Source: Bacteroidia bacterium
Lineage (GTDB): Bacteria > Bacteroidota > Bacteroidia > AKYH767-A > OLB10
DNA length: 64,000 bases
Reading direction: 5' to 3'
Assembly (NCBI GenBank): GCA_037045145.1
Contig: JBAOIA010000012.1
Span: 1 to 64,000, forward strand
The position numbers and the translations under genes were made by a program. The notes under the pieces were generated by a model. It did no database searches and was not told the origin of the DNA. It was given only the letters and a program-made list of their open reading frames with translations. This document shows positions 42,932 to 52,500 of this stretch, piece after piece; position 1 is the stretch's first letter, and each line of letters opens with the position of its first letter.

Positions 42932-44527
42932 ATGTCAATTAATCAGGAAATAGAGAAACGAAGAACTTTTGCCATTATATCACACCCTGATGCCGGTAAG
43001 ACAACCTTAACAGAAAAGCTGCTGCTTTTTGGTGGTGCCATTCAGGTTGCAGGTGCCGTTAAATCCAATAAGATTAAGAAAACTGCAGCCAGTGATTTTA
43101 TGGAGATTGAAAAGCAAAGAGGTATTTCTGTTGCAACATCTGTGATGACATTTTTCTATAAAAACTGCCAGATAAATTTGCTTGATACACCCGGACACAA
43201 AGATTTTGCTGAAGATACCTACCGTACACTTACAGCTGTTGACAGCGTAATACTGGTTATAGATTCTGTTAAAGGAGTAGAGCCTCAAACAGAAAAGCTG
43301 ATGGAAGTTTGCCGTATGCGTAACACTCCGGTAATTATTTTCATCAATAAAATGGACAGAGAAGGGCAAAATCCATTCGACTTGTTGGACGAACTGGAAG
43401 AAAAACTTTTTATACACACCCGTCCACTGAGCTGGCCAATCAGCAGTGGTTCAACTTTTCAGGGGGTTTACAATCTTCACCATAAAAGTCTGATGTTGTT
43501 CAGAGCCAATCAAAAAGCAACAGAAGATGATATACTTCCGGTAAAAGATATGCAGGATCCACTTCTGGAGAAACATCTTGGACGTTATGCTGAACAGTTG
43601 CGTGAGGATGTTGAATTGATTGAAGGAGTTTATGAACCATTTAACAAGCAGCTTTATAGAGAAGGTTTGTTGGCTCCTGTATTTTTTGGTAGTGGAGTTA
43701 ATAATTTTGGTGTTAAAGAACTGTTAGATACTTTTATTGAAATAGCTCCGGAACCAAAATCAAGGCAGACGGATGTTCGTTCAGTAAAACCAGACGAACC
43801 TAAATTTTCTGGATTTGTTTTTAAAATTCATGCCAATATTGACCCACGTCATCGCGACAGGATTGCTTTTTTAAGAGTTTGTTCCGGTATGTTTGAACGA
43901 GGCAAGTTTTATCATCATGTAAGGTTGAATAAGGACTTGCGCTTTAACAATCCTGCAACCTTTATGGCACAGGAAAAAAGTATAGTAGAACAAGCTTTTC
44001 CGGGTGATGTTATTGGCTTGTATGATACAGGCAACTTTAAAATTGGCGATACTTTAACAGAAGGGGAGGATTTAATGTTTAAAGGTATTCCAAGTTTTTC
44101 ACCAGAAATTTTCAAAGAACTTATCAATACCGACCCCATGAAGACAAAGCAACTTGAAAAAGGTATTGAGCAGCTAACGGATGAGGGAGTGGCGCAGTTG
44201 TTTATTCAGAATGGAGGCAACAGAAAAATCATTGGCACTGTTGGTGAACTACAATTTGAAGTAATTCAATACAGATTGCAGAATGAGTATGGAGCTTCCT
44301 GTAAATTTATTACACAGAATATTTCAAAAGCCTGCTGGCTAACCTCCAAAGACAAGAATAAGTTAGATGAATTTATGCGTTTTAAAATGAATAATATTGC
44401 ATTCGATAAAGACCAAAACCCTGTTTATCTTGCCGACTCACAATGGATGCTAGACCAAATGATCAAGAATTATCCTGAAGTTCAATTTCATTTTACCAGT
44501 GAGTTTAAAATGGAAGTTGCTGTTTAA
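42932..44527 (+). CDS. prfC: Peptide chain release factor 3
   Basis: Ribosome-bound GTPase that removes RF1/RF2 after termination. About 531 residues from ATG 42932. GTPase motifs: [19 protein letters not shown] (G1), [18 protein letters not shown] (switch region), [14 protein letters not shown] (G3) and [12 protein letters not shown] (G4). Domain II and III motifs include [34 protein letters not shown] and EYGASC. All are canonical for RF3. The 12-residue extension seen with the earlier ATG would start before the predicted transcript. Confidence 0.95.
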   Translation: MSINQEIEKRRTFAIISHPDAGKTTLTEKLLLFGGAIQVAGAVKSNKIKKTAASDFMEIEKQRGISVATSVMTFFYKNCQINLLDTPGHKDFAEDTYRTLTAVDSVILVIDSVKGVEPQTEKLMEVCRMRNTPVIIFINKMDREGQNPFDLLDELEEKLFIHTRPLSWPISSGSTFQGVYNLHHKSLMLFRANQKATEDDILPVKDMQDPLLEKHLGRYAEQLREDVELIEGVYEPFNKQLYREGLLAPVFFGSGVNNFGVKELLDTFIEIAPEPKSRQTDVRSVKPDEPKFSGFVFKIHANIDPRHRDRIAFLRVCSGMFERGKFYHHVRLNKDLRFNNPATFMAQEKSIVEQAFPGDVIGLYDTGNFKIGDTLTEGEDLMFKGIPSFSPEIFKELINTDPMKTKQLEKGIEQLTDEGVAQLFIQNGGNRKIIGTVGELQFEVIQYRLQNEYGASCKFITQNISKACWLTSKDKNKLDEFMRFKMNNIAFDKDQNPVYLADSQWMLDQMIKNYPEVQFHFTSEFKMEVAV

Positions 44528-45099
44528 TCATTTCTGAGCATTCCCAATAAACACATAAGTGCTTTTTGATTGTGAGACTTAAAATTATGCAAAGTTTCCA
44601 TTGGATATGCAATAGAGAGTTTGATAAAATCCATTTTCAGACAGGTTGATTTTAAATCCTGAATTTGATTTAACGGCATGTAGTTGTCTTCATGCAAATC
44701 ATATCGCCAGGGTTTTTCGTTAATACACAGCAATATTTTTTCTGATTGAGGTGATTGCATTTTATCATAATCAAACATATTCAAAAATTTGCCACTTAAA
44801 TGAAGCGTAACACTATAATGCCTGGCCCACCAGAACAAAAAGCGAATTGCTAAAGTTTCATCCTTATTAAACCACCCGGGAGCATCGCAATTTATCCAGG
44901 GTAAGCCTTCCAGATTTTCTCCTCTGTAAATTTTACTGCGATTTACTATCGAAGGTTCGATTTTAAAATCACTTGCTAGTTTTTCTTTAGCTATGGTACC
45001 AATTTCACCATAACAAGTGTAAATTTTATCGGTGATGGCTCTTTTAATTTCAAAAAAGTCAGCAGTGCTGACATGCTTTATTTCGTCTGATGAAAACAT
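44524..45099 (-). CDS. Conserved-looking protein of unknown function
   Basis: 191 residues, no signal peptide or membrane segment. Aromatic-rich motifs such as [37 protein letters not shown] and [17 protein letters not shown] suggest a compact globular domain. I do not recognise the family. It overlaps the prfC stop codon tail to tail by four bases and is divergent from the FMN reductase gene. Confidence 0.6.
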   Translation of the reverse strand: MFSSDEIKHVSTADFFEIKRAITDKIYTCYGEIGTIAKEKLASDFKIEPSIVNRSKIYRGENLEGLPWINCDAPGWFNKDETLAIRFLFWWARHYSVTLHLSGKFLNMFDYDKMQSPQSEKILLCINEKPWRYDLHEDNYMPLNQIQDLKSTCLKMDFIKLSIAYPMETLHNFKSHNQKALMCLLGMLRND

Positions 45100-45157
45100 A
45101 AGACTGTGAAGATAGCAATTACTTTTTCGTTTTATTTGTATTGTAAAATATTATTGG

Positions 45158-45721
45158 ATGAAACTTATCATAATCAGTGCCAGTGTGCGTGATGGACGGA
45201 AGAGCCATCGTGCAGCACTTTTTTTTAAAAATTTTCTAATCAAGAAATATCAGGCTGATGTTAGTATTGCAGATTTGGATGAACTAAACTTTCCATTATT
45301 TAAAGAACGATTAAGGTTTCAGAAGAATAAGTCTCCGGAAGTTGTTGCCTTTGCAGAAAACATTAAGCAATCTGAAGGCGTATTAATAATTACACCTGAA
45401 TATAATGGAGGCTATCCGGCATCATTGAAAAATGTAATTGACCTGATGTATGATGAATGGAGAAGAAAGCCTGTTGCTATTGCAACTGTTTCTGATGGAA
45501 TGTTTGGCGGTATGCAGGCAATTACTTCATTGCAGTTTATTTTATGGAAAATCAGAGCATGGACAGTGCCTGCTATGTTTCCAATGCCACAAATTGATAA
45601 AAACTTTGATGCTGACGGAACAGCGATTGATATTGAAGGCACAGAAAAAAGAGCTACAGTATTTTGTGATGAATGGATGTGGTGTATAGAAGCAAACAGA
45701 AGAATGCAATTGAACCATTGA
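45158..45721 (+). CDS. NADPH-dependent FMN reductase family protein
   Basis: 187 residues with a flavodoxin-like fold. The start MKLIIISASVRDGRKSHRAA forms the phosphate-binding loop for FMN, and the signature TPEYNGGYPASLKNVIDLMYDEW is the flavin-contacting loop of this family (azoreductase/chromate reductase-like). It probably reduces quinones, azo compounds or flavin in the cytoplasm. It is followed after 60 bases by msrA, another redox gene. Confidence 0.88.
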   Translation: MKLIIISASVRDGRKSHRAALFFKNFLIKKYQADVSIADLDELNFPLFKERLRFQKNKSPEVVAFAENIKQSEGVLIITPEYNGGYPASLKNVIDLMYDEWRRKPVAIATVSDGMFGGMQAITSLQFILWKIRAWTVPAMFPMPQIDKNFDADGTAIDIEGTEKRATVFCDEWMWCIEANRRMQLNH

Positions 45722-45782
45722 GGAATTTAAACCAAAGCAATTTTAGTTTGTTTATTTCTGATAGTATAAAAAAATGTATTAC

Positions 45783-46364
45783 ATGAAAGGATTAATCGTA
45801 TTAATTATGTTTGTAGGTTGTCAGAATAAAGCACTGCCACCTCAAGAAAATATTAATTCTACAAATATGCAAACCAACATAGGAACAGACACAGCAACTT
45901 TCGGTACCGGTTGCTTTTGGTGTACAGAAGCTGTTTTTGAAACAATTGATGGCGTCATCTCAGCAACATCAGGCTATTCCGGTGGTACAGTTGCTAACCC
46001 AATTTATCAGCAGGTTTGTACGGGAAACACCGGACATGCAGAGTGTATTCAGATAGTATTTGATCCAAGCAAAATATCCTATGTTGAATTGCTCGAAGTG
46101 TTTTGGGAAAGCCATGACCCAACTACATTGAACAGGCAAGGTGCTGATGTAGGTACTCAATACCGTTCTGTAATCTTTTATTACAGTGAGGCACAAAAGC
46201 TAATAGCAGAAACTTATAAGAGAAAATTGAATGAGGAAAATACCTTTGGCAAACCTGTTGTGACTGAAATTTCACGAGCGCAACAATTTTACCCTGCAGA
46301 AAATTACCATCAGGAGTATTTTAAACTGAATGGACATGAACCATACTGTCAGTTTGTAATATAG
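45783..46364 (+). CDS. msrA: Peptide methionine sulfoxide reductase MsrA, lipoprotein form
   Basis: Repairs oxidised methionine (the S epimer). About 193 residues from ATG 45783; an ATG three codons earlier is possible. The N-terminus MKGLIVLIMFVGCQNK has a lipobox-like FVGC, so this is probably an envelope MsrA. The catalytic core begins FGTGCFWCTEAVFETIDGV with the active Cys in GCFWC. It continues SGYSGGTVANPIYQQVC, TGHAECIQIVFDP, FWESHDPTTLNRQGADVGTQYRSVIFY and YHQEYFKLNGHEPYC. No MsrB domain is fused. Confidence 0.93.
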   Translation: MKGLIVLIMFVGCQNKALPPQENINSTNMQTNIGTDTATFGTGCFWCTEAVFETIDGVISATSGYSGGTVANPIYQQVCTGNTGHAECIQIVFDPSKISYVELLEVFWESHDPTTLNRQGADVGTQYRSVIFYYSEAQKLIAETYKRKLNEENTFGKPVVTEISRAQQFYPAENYHQEYFKLNGHEPYCQFVI

Positions 46365-46421
46365 CCTAAGGTAGAAAAGATAAGGAAAATTTTCAGTTCA
46401 AGAATCAAGAAATAAATGAAG

Positions 46422-47309
46422 CTATTTCTTTTTCAATAGATCTTTGCGCAGCTGTGCACTTGTTTTTCTGTTGCCATCATGACTCCATCCCGGAGGGCCA
46501 AGCAAGTACATGATTTTATTTTTAAAAGACGTTTTCTTTTTCAAATCGCAGATGATATCCTGCCATTCGTGAAAAACAATTTTGCCAGGGTTATTAGATT
46601 GAAGGTTTTGTGTCAGACCATACTTAACAGGTTCATGTTCCAATTCCTTCTGGAAAGTACCAAACAATTTATCCCAAATAATCAAAACCATTCCCATGTT
46701 TCTGTCAAGATAACAAACATTGCTTGCATGATGTACTCTGTGATGTGATGGCGTTACCAGAAAATATTCGAGCCATCCTAATTTACCCACGGTTTGTGTA
46801 TGAACCAATATTCCGAAAATTTGCGTTGCGCTGTATATAAACATGATGTCAATAGCCTTAAAGCCAACGAAACTAAGTGGAATAAAATAGATGAACCTGT
46901 ACAGTGGTTGCAAAACAGAAGAACGGAAACCTACAGTTAGATTAAATTCTTCGCTGCTGTGGTGTGTGACATGAACAGCCCAGAACAACCGACAAAAATG
47001 GTCTATCCGATGCAGCCAGTAATACATAAAATCTTCTGCAAGAAATAAAGCTACCCAGTAAATCCATACGGTAGGGTAGGAGTTAATAATCCTGAAATCG
47101 AAAAAATAATTTAGAACTAACAGACTTACAGTTCGCATTAAAATATCAAGCCCCAAATTCAACAGCATGAGATAGAGATTGACAAGAGTTCCTTTTTTTG
47201 AATAGAGCCGTAAATCATTAAGGGCAGAAAAAAATATCTCAGCACCAATAACAACAAGGTAAATAGGTGTTGAAATCAAAATCAGCAGCGACTCTCTGAA
47301 ATGTTCCAT
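46422..47309 (-). CDS. Sterol desaturase / fatty acid hydroxylase family membrane protein
   Basis: 295 residues with about four to five membrane helices. Three His clusters, HRIDH, HVTHHSSEEFN and HRVHHASN, form the di-iron site of the fatty acid hydroxylase superfamily. Such enzymes oxidise lipid alkyl chains or carotenoid-like substrates using O2; the substrate here is unknown. The start ATG is at 47309, 21 bases after the stop of the GH57 gene on the same strand, so it is probably co-transcribed. Confidence 0.85.
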   Translation of the reverse strand: MEHFRESLLILISTPIYLVVIGAEIFFSALNDLRLYSKKGTLVNLYLMLLNLGLDILMRTVSLLVLNYFFDFRIINSYPTVWIYWVALFLAEDFMYYWLHRIDHFCRLFWAVHVTHHSSEEFNLTVGFRSSVLQPLYRFIYFIPLSFVGFKAIDIMFIYSATQIFGILVHTQTVGKLGWLEYFLVTPSHHRVHHASNVCYLDRNMGMVLIIWDKLFGTFQKELEHEPVKYGLTQNLQSNNPGKIVFHEWQDIICDLKKKTSFKNKIMYLLGPPGWSHDGNRKTSAQLRKDLLKKK

Positions 47310-47330
47310 TTAAATTACTGAAGAAAAATT

Positions 47331-48584
47331 TTATTCAGCAGCAGGCTTCTTATTGCGTGGCACGGCAGGCTTTCTTGCAATAGTTTTCTTTTTTGGTTTA
47401 CTTTCTTCTGATAATGTTGATTCAAAGTCTGAAAATGCATTCATGTAAAAAATATAAGCATCGTATGGTGAGTTATAAGGGCTGAAATATTTATGTACAT
47501 CGCCATCGCTCCAAAACTTAGTACTCATATAATAAAAATGATCGCTGGTTTGCAGTTTGCCCCATACGTCAATTAAATCTTTATTGCCCGACCCAAGCAC
47601 CTTGTCACTTATTGAATAAATTTTTGTGAGTGCTTCCTCTTGCATATTGTTTCCTAACCATGCAGAGAGATCGCGTTCGCTATCTGCCCAACTGATAAAC
47701 TCATGAGCATCATACACACCTCGTGCTGTATAGGTATCAACTACCTGTGAAGGTGTCATAAATCCAAAGTCAGGATGTTTTAATATCTCGCGAGGCAGAT
47801 GATCCATAAAATCAAAAATACCTGTGCTTTCCCATTGATGTTCGCCAAAAGTTTCGTAGTCCATAAACAGATTAATCACATCGCCTGTGCCGGCTACTTT
47901 ATGCACCCAACTTGCAAATGTGTCTGCATGCAATGGCCATTCGCTCCAGTTTTTGTCGGAGAATCTAAAAGCAATGTCATCACTCAACCGATAATTTTTA
48001 AGCAAGGCTTTAATTGATTTTGTACCTGTTGGTTTCAGTAATTGATTGGGATGTCTGTCTTTCAATAAACGGTCAACACCTTCGCACAAAATACCTTTAA
48101 AGCCCATCTTTTCAATAAAAGCAGCCAGCTCATTGTTGTAAATTAATTCGGTGTTTCTGAAAACGGTAGGCTTCTGTTTAAAATACTGCTCAATTTTCTG
48201 ATCGTGTTCTTTTATTTGTCTCTCAAATTCATCTTTGTTAAATAAAAAACTTAGTGAATGAAAATATGTTTCAGAGAGGAATTCAACACAACCTGTTTTA
48301 GCCAGTTCAACAAACGACTGAAGCACATCAGGTCTGAACAGTTCCATCTGTTCAATTACAGTACCACTGAGAGAATAGCTTATTCTGAATTTGCCTTTAT
48401 GACGTTTAATCAGCTCAAGCATTTTCTTATTGGCGGGCAGGTAGCATTTTTCAGATACCTTGTCCATAATCCATTTGTTTTTCTCGCCATCTTCATAAAA
48501 ATGATCTTTACCAATGTCGAAAACACTGTAATGTTTTATTCTGAAAGGCTGATGCACCTGAAAGTAAAAGCAAACCGATGGCAT
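47331..48584 (-). CDS. GH57 family alpha-amylase-like enzyme
   Basis: 417 residues. The start MPSVCFYFQVHQPFRIKHYS carries the family's first motif (HQP). YSLSGTVIEQMELF and FLSETYFHSLSFLF follow. The catalytic nucleophile lies in GILCEGVDRLL (Glu) and the acid/base in LFMDYETFGEHQW (Asp). GH57 enzymes cut or rearrange alpha-1,4 glucans in the cytoplasm. The C-terminal tail (about 385-417: SKPKKKTIARKPAVPRNKK) is strongly basic and low in complexity, an unusual addition. A -7 box precedes the gene. Confidence 0.87.
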   Translation of the reverse strand: MPSVCFYFQVHQPFRIKHYSVFDIGKDHFYEDGEKNKWIMDKVSEKCYLPANKKMLELIKRHKGKFRISYSLSGTVIEQMELFRPDVLQSFVELAKTGCVEFLSETYFHSLSFLFNKDEFERQIKEHDQKIEQYFKQKPTVFRNTELIYNNELAAFIEKMGFKGILCEGVDRLLKDRHPNQLLKPTGTKSIKALLKNYRLSDDIAFRFSDKNWSEWPLHADTFASWVHKVAGTGDVINLFMDYETFGEHQWESTGIFDFMDHLPREILKHPDFGFMTPSQVVDTYTARGVYDAHEFISWADSERDLSAWLGNNMQEEALTKIYSISDKVLGSGNKDLIDVWGKLQTSDHFYYMSTKFWSDGDVHKYFSPYNSPYDAYIFYMNAFSDFESTLSEESKPKKKTIARKPAVPRNKKPAAE

Positions 48585-48613
48585 AAATTTGTTTTTAAAA
48601 ATGGTCGTTGTGC

Positions 48614-48621
48614 CAAAATTA
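48614..48621 (-). promoter_or_regulatory. -7 box of the GH57 gene
   Basis: Minus-strand TAATTTTG, 29 bases before the ATG at 48584. Confidence 0.5.
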
Positions 48622-48691
48622 AACTTTTGCCCGAAACAAAAGAAAATTACCTGAAACTGTCATCATAAATTTATGTTAATGGAATGGACTT

Positions 48692-48729
48692 AAAATCAAA
48701 AAGCCGCTAAAACGCGGCTTTTTGATTTT
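48692..48729. terminator. Intrinsic terminator behind rpsA
   Basis: A perfect 16-bp stem ends in AAAGCCGC / GCGGCTTT, with a six-base loop and A/T tracts on both sides. On the minus strand it ends the rpsA transcript. Confidence 0.85.
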
Positions 48730-48746
48730 ATTGATGAATCGGCAGA

Positions 48747-50555
48747 TTAATTATTTTCTGCTTCATTTTTCTTCATTTCATCTTTAAGTGCAGAGAGAAC
48801 GCTCAAATCACCCAAGGTAGTTTTTTCCTGTGATTCTTTGATTTTCTTTACCGACTTAAATGCCTCACTTTCATCTTTAGCTTTCTCGTTTTCGCGAGCT
48901 GTCCTTTCAGATGCTTTTGCCTCTTCGAACAAGCGACTGTGAGATACAACAATCTTCTTGTTCTCTTTGCTGAATTCGATTACTTTAAAATCAAGTGTTT
49001 CATCAGCTTTTGCAGGAGAGCCGTTTTCTTTCATCAGATGACGATATGGGGCAAAACCTTCTACGCCAAATGATGGAAATATAATGGTAGCACCTTTGTC
49101 CGTTACTTTTCCTACAACACCTGAATGAACAGTATCAACACGGAAAATAGTTTCGTAAGTATCCCATGGATTATCTTCCAACTGTTTATGTCCAAGACTC
49201 AATCTGCGGTGTTCTGAATCAACTTCAAGAACTACAACTTCAATGTTTTCGCCAACCTTGGTAAATTCAGCAGGGTGCTTAATTTTCTTAGCCCATGAAA
49301 GGTCAGAGATATGAATTAAACCATCAATACCTTCTTCCAACTCAACAAATACACCAAAGTTTGTTAGGCTGCGAACCTTTGCAGTATGCTTTGAGCCAAC
49401 GGGATATTTTTCCATAATATTAACCCATGGGTCAGGCATCAATTGCTTTAAGCCAAGTGACATTTTGCGCTCTTCACGATCAAGTGTAAGGATAACAGTT
49501 TCTATTTCGTCACCAACTTTAAGGAAGTCTTGTGGGCTTCGTAAATGTTGTGACCATGACATTTCTGATACGTGAATCAAACCTTCAACTCCCGGAATTA
49601 CTTCAATGAAAGCACCATAATCTGTCAAGACAACAACTTTTCCTTTTATTTTGTCGCCAACCTGAATGTTTTGGTCAAGTGCTTCCCAAGGTTGAGGGGT
49701 AAGTTGTTTCAAGCCAAGAGCAATACGTTTTTTGTCCTCGTCAAAGTCAAGAATTACAACATTAATTTTATCATCCAGCTTCAATACTTCATCAGGATGG
49801 TTGATACGTCCCCATGAAATATCAGTAATATGCAATAAGCCGTCAACGCCACCAAGGTCCATAAATACACCATAAGAGGTGATGTTTTTAACTGTACCTT
49901 CAAGAACCTGTCCTTTTTCAAGTTTGGACATGATTTCTGACTTTTGACTCTCAAGTTCCTCTTCAATAAGTACTTTGTGAGAAACAACTACGTTCTTAAA
50001 CTCATGGTTGATTTTAACCACTTTAAATTCCATAGTTTTTCCTACAAACACATCATAGTCGCGAATTGGTTTCACATCAATCTGTGAACCTGGTAAGAAT
50101 GCTTCAATACCAAAAACGTCAACTATAAGTCCGCCTTTAGTACGGCATTTAACATAACCCTGAATAATTTCATCTTTTTCGAGGGCTACATTCACACGCT
50201 CCCACGATTTAAGAGCACGTGCTTTTTTGTGTGATAATATCAATTGCCCGTTTTTATCTTCACGGGTTTCTACATACACTTCAATTTCATCGCCAACTTT
50301 GAGGTCGGGCATGTGGCGGAACTCGTTTAAAGGAACCATTCCGTCTGATTTGAATCCGATGTTTACCACCACTTCTTTATCAGAAATGCTGATGATAGAA
50401 CCCATTTTCACTTCATGTTCTGTAAGTGTGTTCAGGGTCTGATCGTACATGGCCTCCATACGCTGGCGGTCATCAGATTTGTAAATGTCGGCTGTTTTGC
50501 CAATGTTGTCCCAATCAAAATCTGTTGGTGGAACGTTGTGTTTTACTTCACTCAT
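48747..50555 (-). CDS. rpsA: 30S ribosomal protein S1
   Basis: 602-residue RNA-binding protein of the small subunit that helps load mRNA. Six S1 repeats start near residues 50, 130, 210, 300, 385 and 470. Clear examples are GTVKNITSYGVFMDLGGVDG, GKVVVLTDYGAFIEVIPGVEG and AKVRSLTNFGVFVELEEGIDG, each followed by LIH/LLH plus IS..SW. The C-terminal 50 residues are charged and low in complexity. Since Bacteroidota mRNAs seldom carry Shine-Dalgarno sites, S1 is thought to matter for initiation. A promoter lies about 80 bases upstream and a strong terminator follows. Confidence 0.95.
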   Translation of the reverse strand: MSEVKHNVPPTDFDWDNIGKTADIYKSDDRQRMEAMYDQTLNTLTEHEVKMGSIISISDKEVVVNIGFKSDGMVPLNEFRHMPDLKVGDEIEVYVETREDKNGQLILSHKKARALKSWERVNVALEKDEIIQGYVKCRTKGGLIVDVFGIEAFLPGSQIDVKPIRDYDVFVGKTMEFKVVKINHEFKNVVVSHKVLIEEELESQKSEIMSKLEKGQVLEGTVKNITSYGVFMDLGGVDGLLHITDISWGRINHPDEVLKLDDKINVVILDFDEDKKRIALGLKQLTPQPWEALDQNIQVGDKIKGKVVVLTDYGAFIEVIPGVEGLIHVSEMSWSQHLRSPQDFLKVGDEIETVILTLDREERKMSLGLKQLMPDPWVNIMEKYPVGSKHTAKVRSLTNFGVFVELEEGIDGLIHISDLSWAKKIKHPAEFTKVGENIEVVVLEVDSEHRRLSLGHKQLEDNPWDTYETIFRVDTVHSGVVGKVTDKGATIIFPSFGVEGFAPYRHLMKENGSPAKADETLDFKVIEFSKENKKIVVSHSRLFEEAKASERTARENEKAKDESEAFKSVKKIKESQEKTTLGDLSVLSALKDEMKKNEAENN

Positions 50556-50632
50556 TAATTGTTTTGTTTTTAATAATTGAAATTGTTAGACTTTATTTAT
50601 TGTTTATGAATATACCTGTTAAAACGGGCGCG

Positions 50633-50640
50633 CAAAGATA
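50633..50640 (-). promoter_or_regulatory. -7 box of rpsA
   Basis: Minus-strand TATCTTTG, followed by a leader of about 70 bases before ATG 50555, long enough for autoregulation by S1. Confidence 0.55.
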
Positions 50641-50734
50641 GGCATTTGCATTGATAAATAAAACTAATTTGCTTGATAATTATTAAGTTACTTTTGTTGA
50701 AGATGAAATGGCTTGAAATAACTGAAAAATCAAC

Positions 50735-50763
50735 AAAAAAGGGCTAAAACAACCATTTAGCCC
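50735..50763 (-). terminator. Intrinsic terminator behind the SRPBCC gene
   Basis: On the minus strand GGGCTAAA pairs with TTTAGCCC (seven-base loop) and is followed by TTTTTTG. Confidence 0.75.
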
Positions 50764-50789
50764 TAGTGCAATATACTTTTATGGACAAA

Positions 50790-51800
50790 TCAATTAATCT
50801 TATAGTATATATCGGTTTGCCACTTGGTAGTATCTTTCTCAGTTGAAGGGTCTGTAATGTAAAACTCAAGAGGTGCATCGGAGATTTTTATGCTGTTATC
50901 TTTAGCATATTTTACGAGTGCCTCATGAGCTTTGTTGGAATTATCATAATTACCAAAATACTGAGTCATCAGGTATTTACCTATTTTGACTTCGCCAGCT
51001 ACAATATTTCCGTCTGATTTACCTGCTGTATTCAATGGCATACAAGCATCGTATTCAAAAAGATTATTTTCCCATTTGTAATAAATGGCAAATGGATGAA
51101 TGGTCTTGCTCATTTCCAATTTCTGCTTTTTCATTGCTGCATCTATCAGAGCATAACTTGATCCAATAAAATAGCTTATTGAGTCCAAACCTGAAGTACA
51201 TCTGATAGCTAAATATGGAATAGAGGTAGTCATTTCAACTTGTTGAATATTAAACTCAAATCCGGGTTGTGCAGGCAAATTCTCTGCTAGTTCTTTAATA
51301 GCTTTTAATCCATTATCGGTCATATCAACCATCATGCCTTTGAAAATTAGCATTAAGTATTTGTGCAGTGGGTTCCAACCGACTTCACTTTCAAAATAGG
51401 TGGTTAGTTTAACACTGTCACCTGCAGGTTGGATATTAAAACCATTAATAGCATTGCCTTCACCTTCAAAAAGCAGCTCAGATTCTACTAATTGATCTTG
51501 CACGCTCTTTTTAATCTGCATAGTACCATTTCCAACATTCTTGTTGTTGGATGTCCACTGATATTGTGCGCCAACACCAGCCTCGATATTATTAAAAGTA
51601 ATTTTCATGGTTGTATCCATTTTAAGCCAGGTATTCCATTTTTCCCAGTTTTTCAGATTGTTAATCTGATTAAACACAACAGAAGCAGGCGCTTTAATAT
51701 AAATATCGCGCTCAATCTTATAGTTGTTGGGGATTAATAGTGAACCAAGACATAATAGTCCAACGATGATGACAAAGCCAATTAATATCTTCTTTAACAT
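50790..51800 (-). CDS. Membrane-anchored SRPBCC plus GyrI-like domain protein
   Basis: 336 residues. One N-terminal membrane helix (MLKKILIGFVIIVGLLCLG) is followed by an SRPBCC/polyketide cyclase domain at about 30-175 (YIKAPASVVFNQINNLKNWEKWNTW). A GyrI-like / AraC effector-binding domain occupies about 180-336 (FAIYYKWENNLFEYDACMPL, EFYITDPSTEKDTTKWQTDIY). Both folds bind small hydrophobic ligands. The combination is common in Bacteroidota, but its ligand is unknown. It stands alone with a terminator behind. Confidence 0.83.
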   Translation of the reverse strand: MLKKILIGFVIIVGLLCLGSLLIPNNYKIERDIYIKAPASVVFNQINNLKNWEKWNTWLKMDTTMKITFNNIEAGVGAQYQWTSNNKNVGNGTMQIKKSVQDQLVESELLFEGEGNAINGFNIQPAGDSVKLTTYFESEVGWNPLHKYLMLIFKGMMVDMTDNGLKAIKELAENLPAQPGFEFNIQQVEMTTSIPYLAIRCTSGLDSISYFIGSSYALIDAAMKKQKLEMSKTIHPFAIYYKWENNLFEYDACMPLNTAGKSDGNIVAGEVKIGKYLMTQYFGNYDNSNKAHEALVKYAKDNSIKISDAPLEFYITDPSTEKDTTKWQTDIYYKIN

Positions 51801-52500
51801 AACAATTTGATTTAGTGGTTTTACGAGGATAAAAGTAGTATAAATTTTATCGAAACCTTATGTTGCGAAAAACTTATTTGCAAAAACACTTTTAAAATAG
51901 GAGATATTTAGGATATTCTTTAATTGCAATATATTATGTTAAATAATACAAACTTATTCAATCCACTGAGGTATAAAAATTCGTAATCAGGAATGACGTT
52001 AGCGCTTTCTATCTGCAACAAAATAAAGTACTTATTCCAATAATGTATCGAAAATGACACATAACTTTAAAGCAATATTGGTTTTATACATTGCTTCACT
52101 ATAAATAACTATAAATTACTTTAATTAACCAAATCTACGAAACTGCATTTAAATAAGTTACAACTTATTCTTATTACTACTTTTGGTCTTTTAACTACTG
52201 CAAAACGATTAACTCAATAGGGGACTTTAAAATTATTTCTCCGGCTACTATATGCGTTAAAAATAACAGTCTTAAAAAATTCCAAGCCATAGTACACTTC
52301 TAAAAAAAATGATGTTTGAGTAATTTTAAGCAGCAATAAAATTTTTAATAAAAAGAATCAAAAAATTATGCTGAAGAATGAAAATGCATTTAACTGAATT
52401 CAGGCTATAAAAATGTCAGGGTCTTAATGGAATTTACACCCGTTTACCTCAATATTCAATCTTATAATTAATATTATGTTAAATAGTAATTTTTTGAATA
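51801..52500. other. 700-bp spacer without recognisable gene
   Basis: Very AT-rich DNA between the start of the SRPBCC gene and the stop of the TPR gene. No ORF with coding character, tRNA-like fold or strong hairpin was seen. A TACTTTTG box (about 52179-52186, plus strand) could be a promoter for an unannotated RNA, but nothing supports one. The upstream regulatory region of the SRPBCC gene must lie in the first part. Confidence 0.5.

Noticed and set aside
48258..48668. 136-residue plus-strand ORF overlapping the GH57 gene
   Set aside because: It is a shadow of the GH57 reading frame, with no promoter or recognisable domain.
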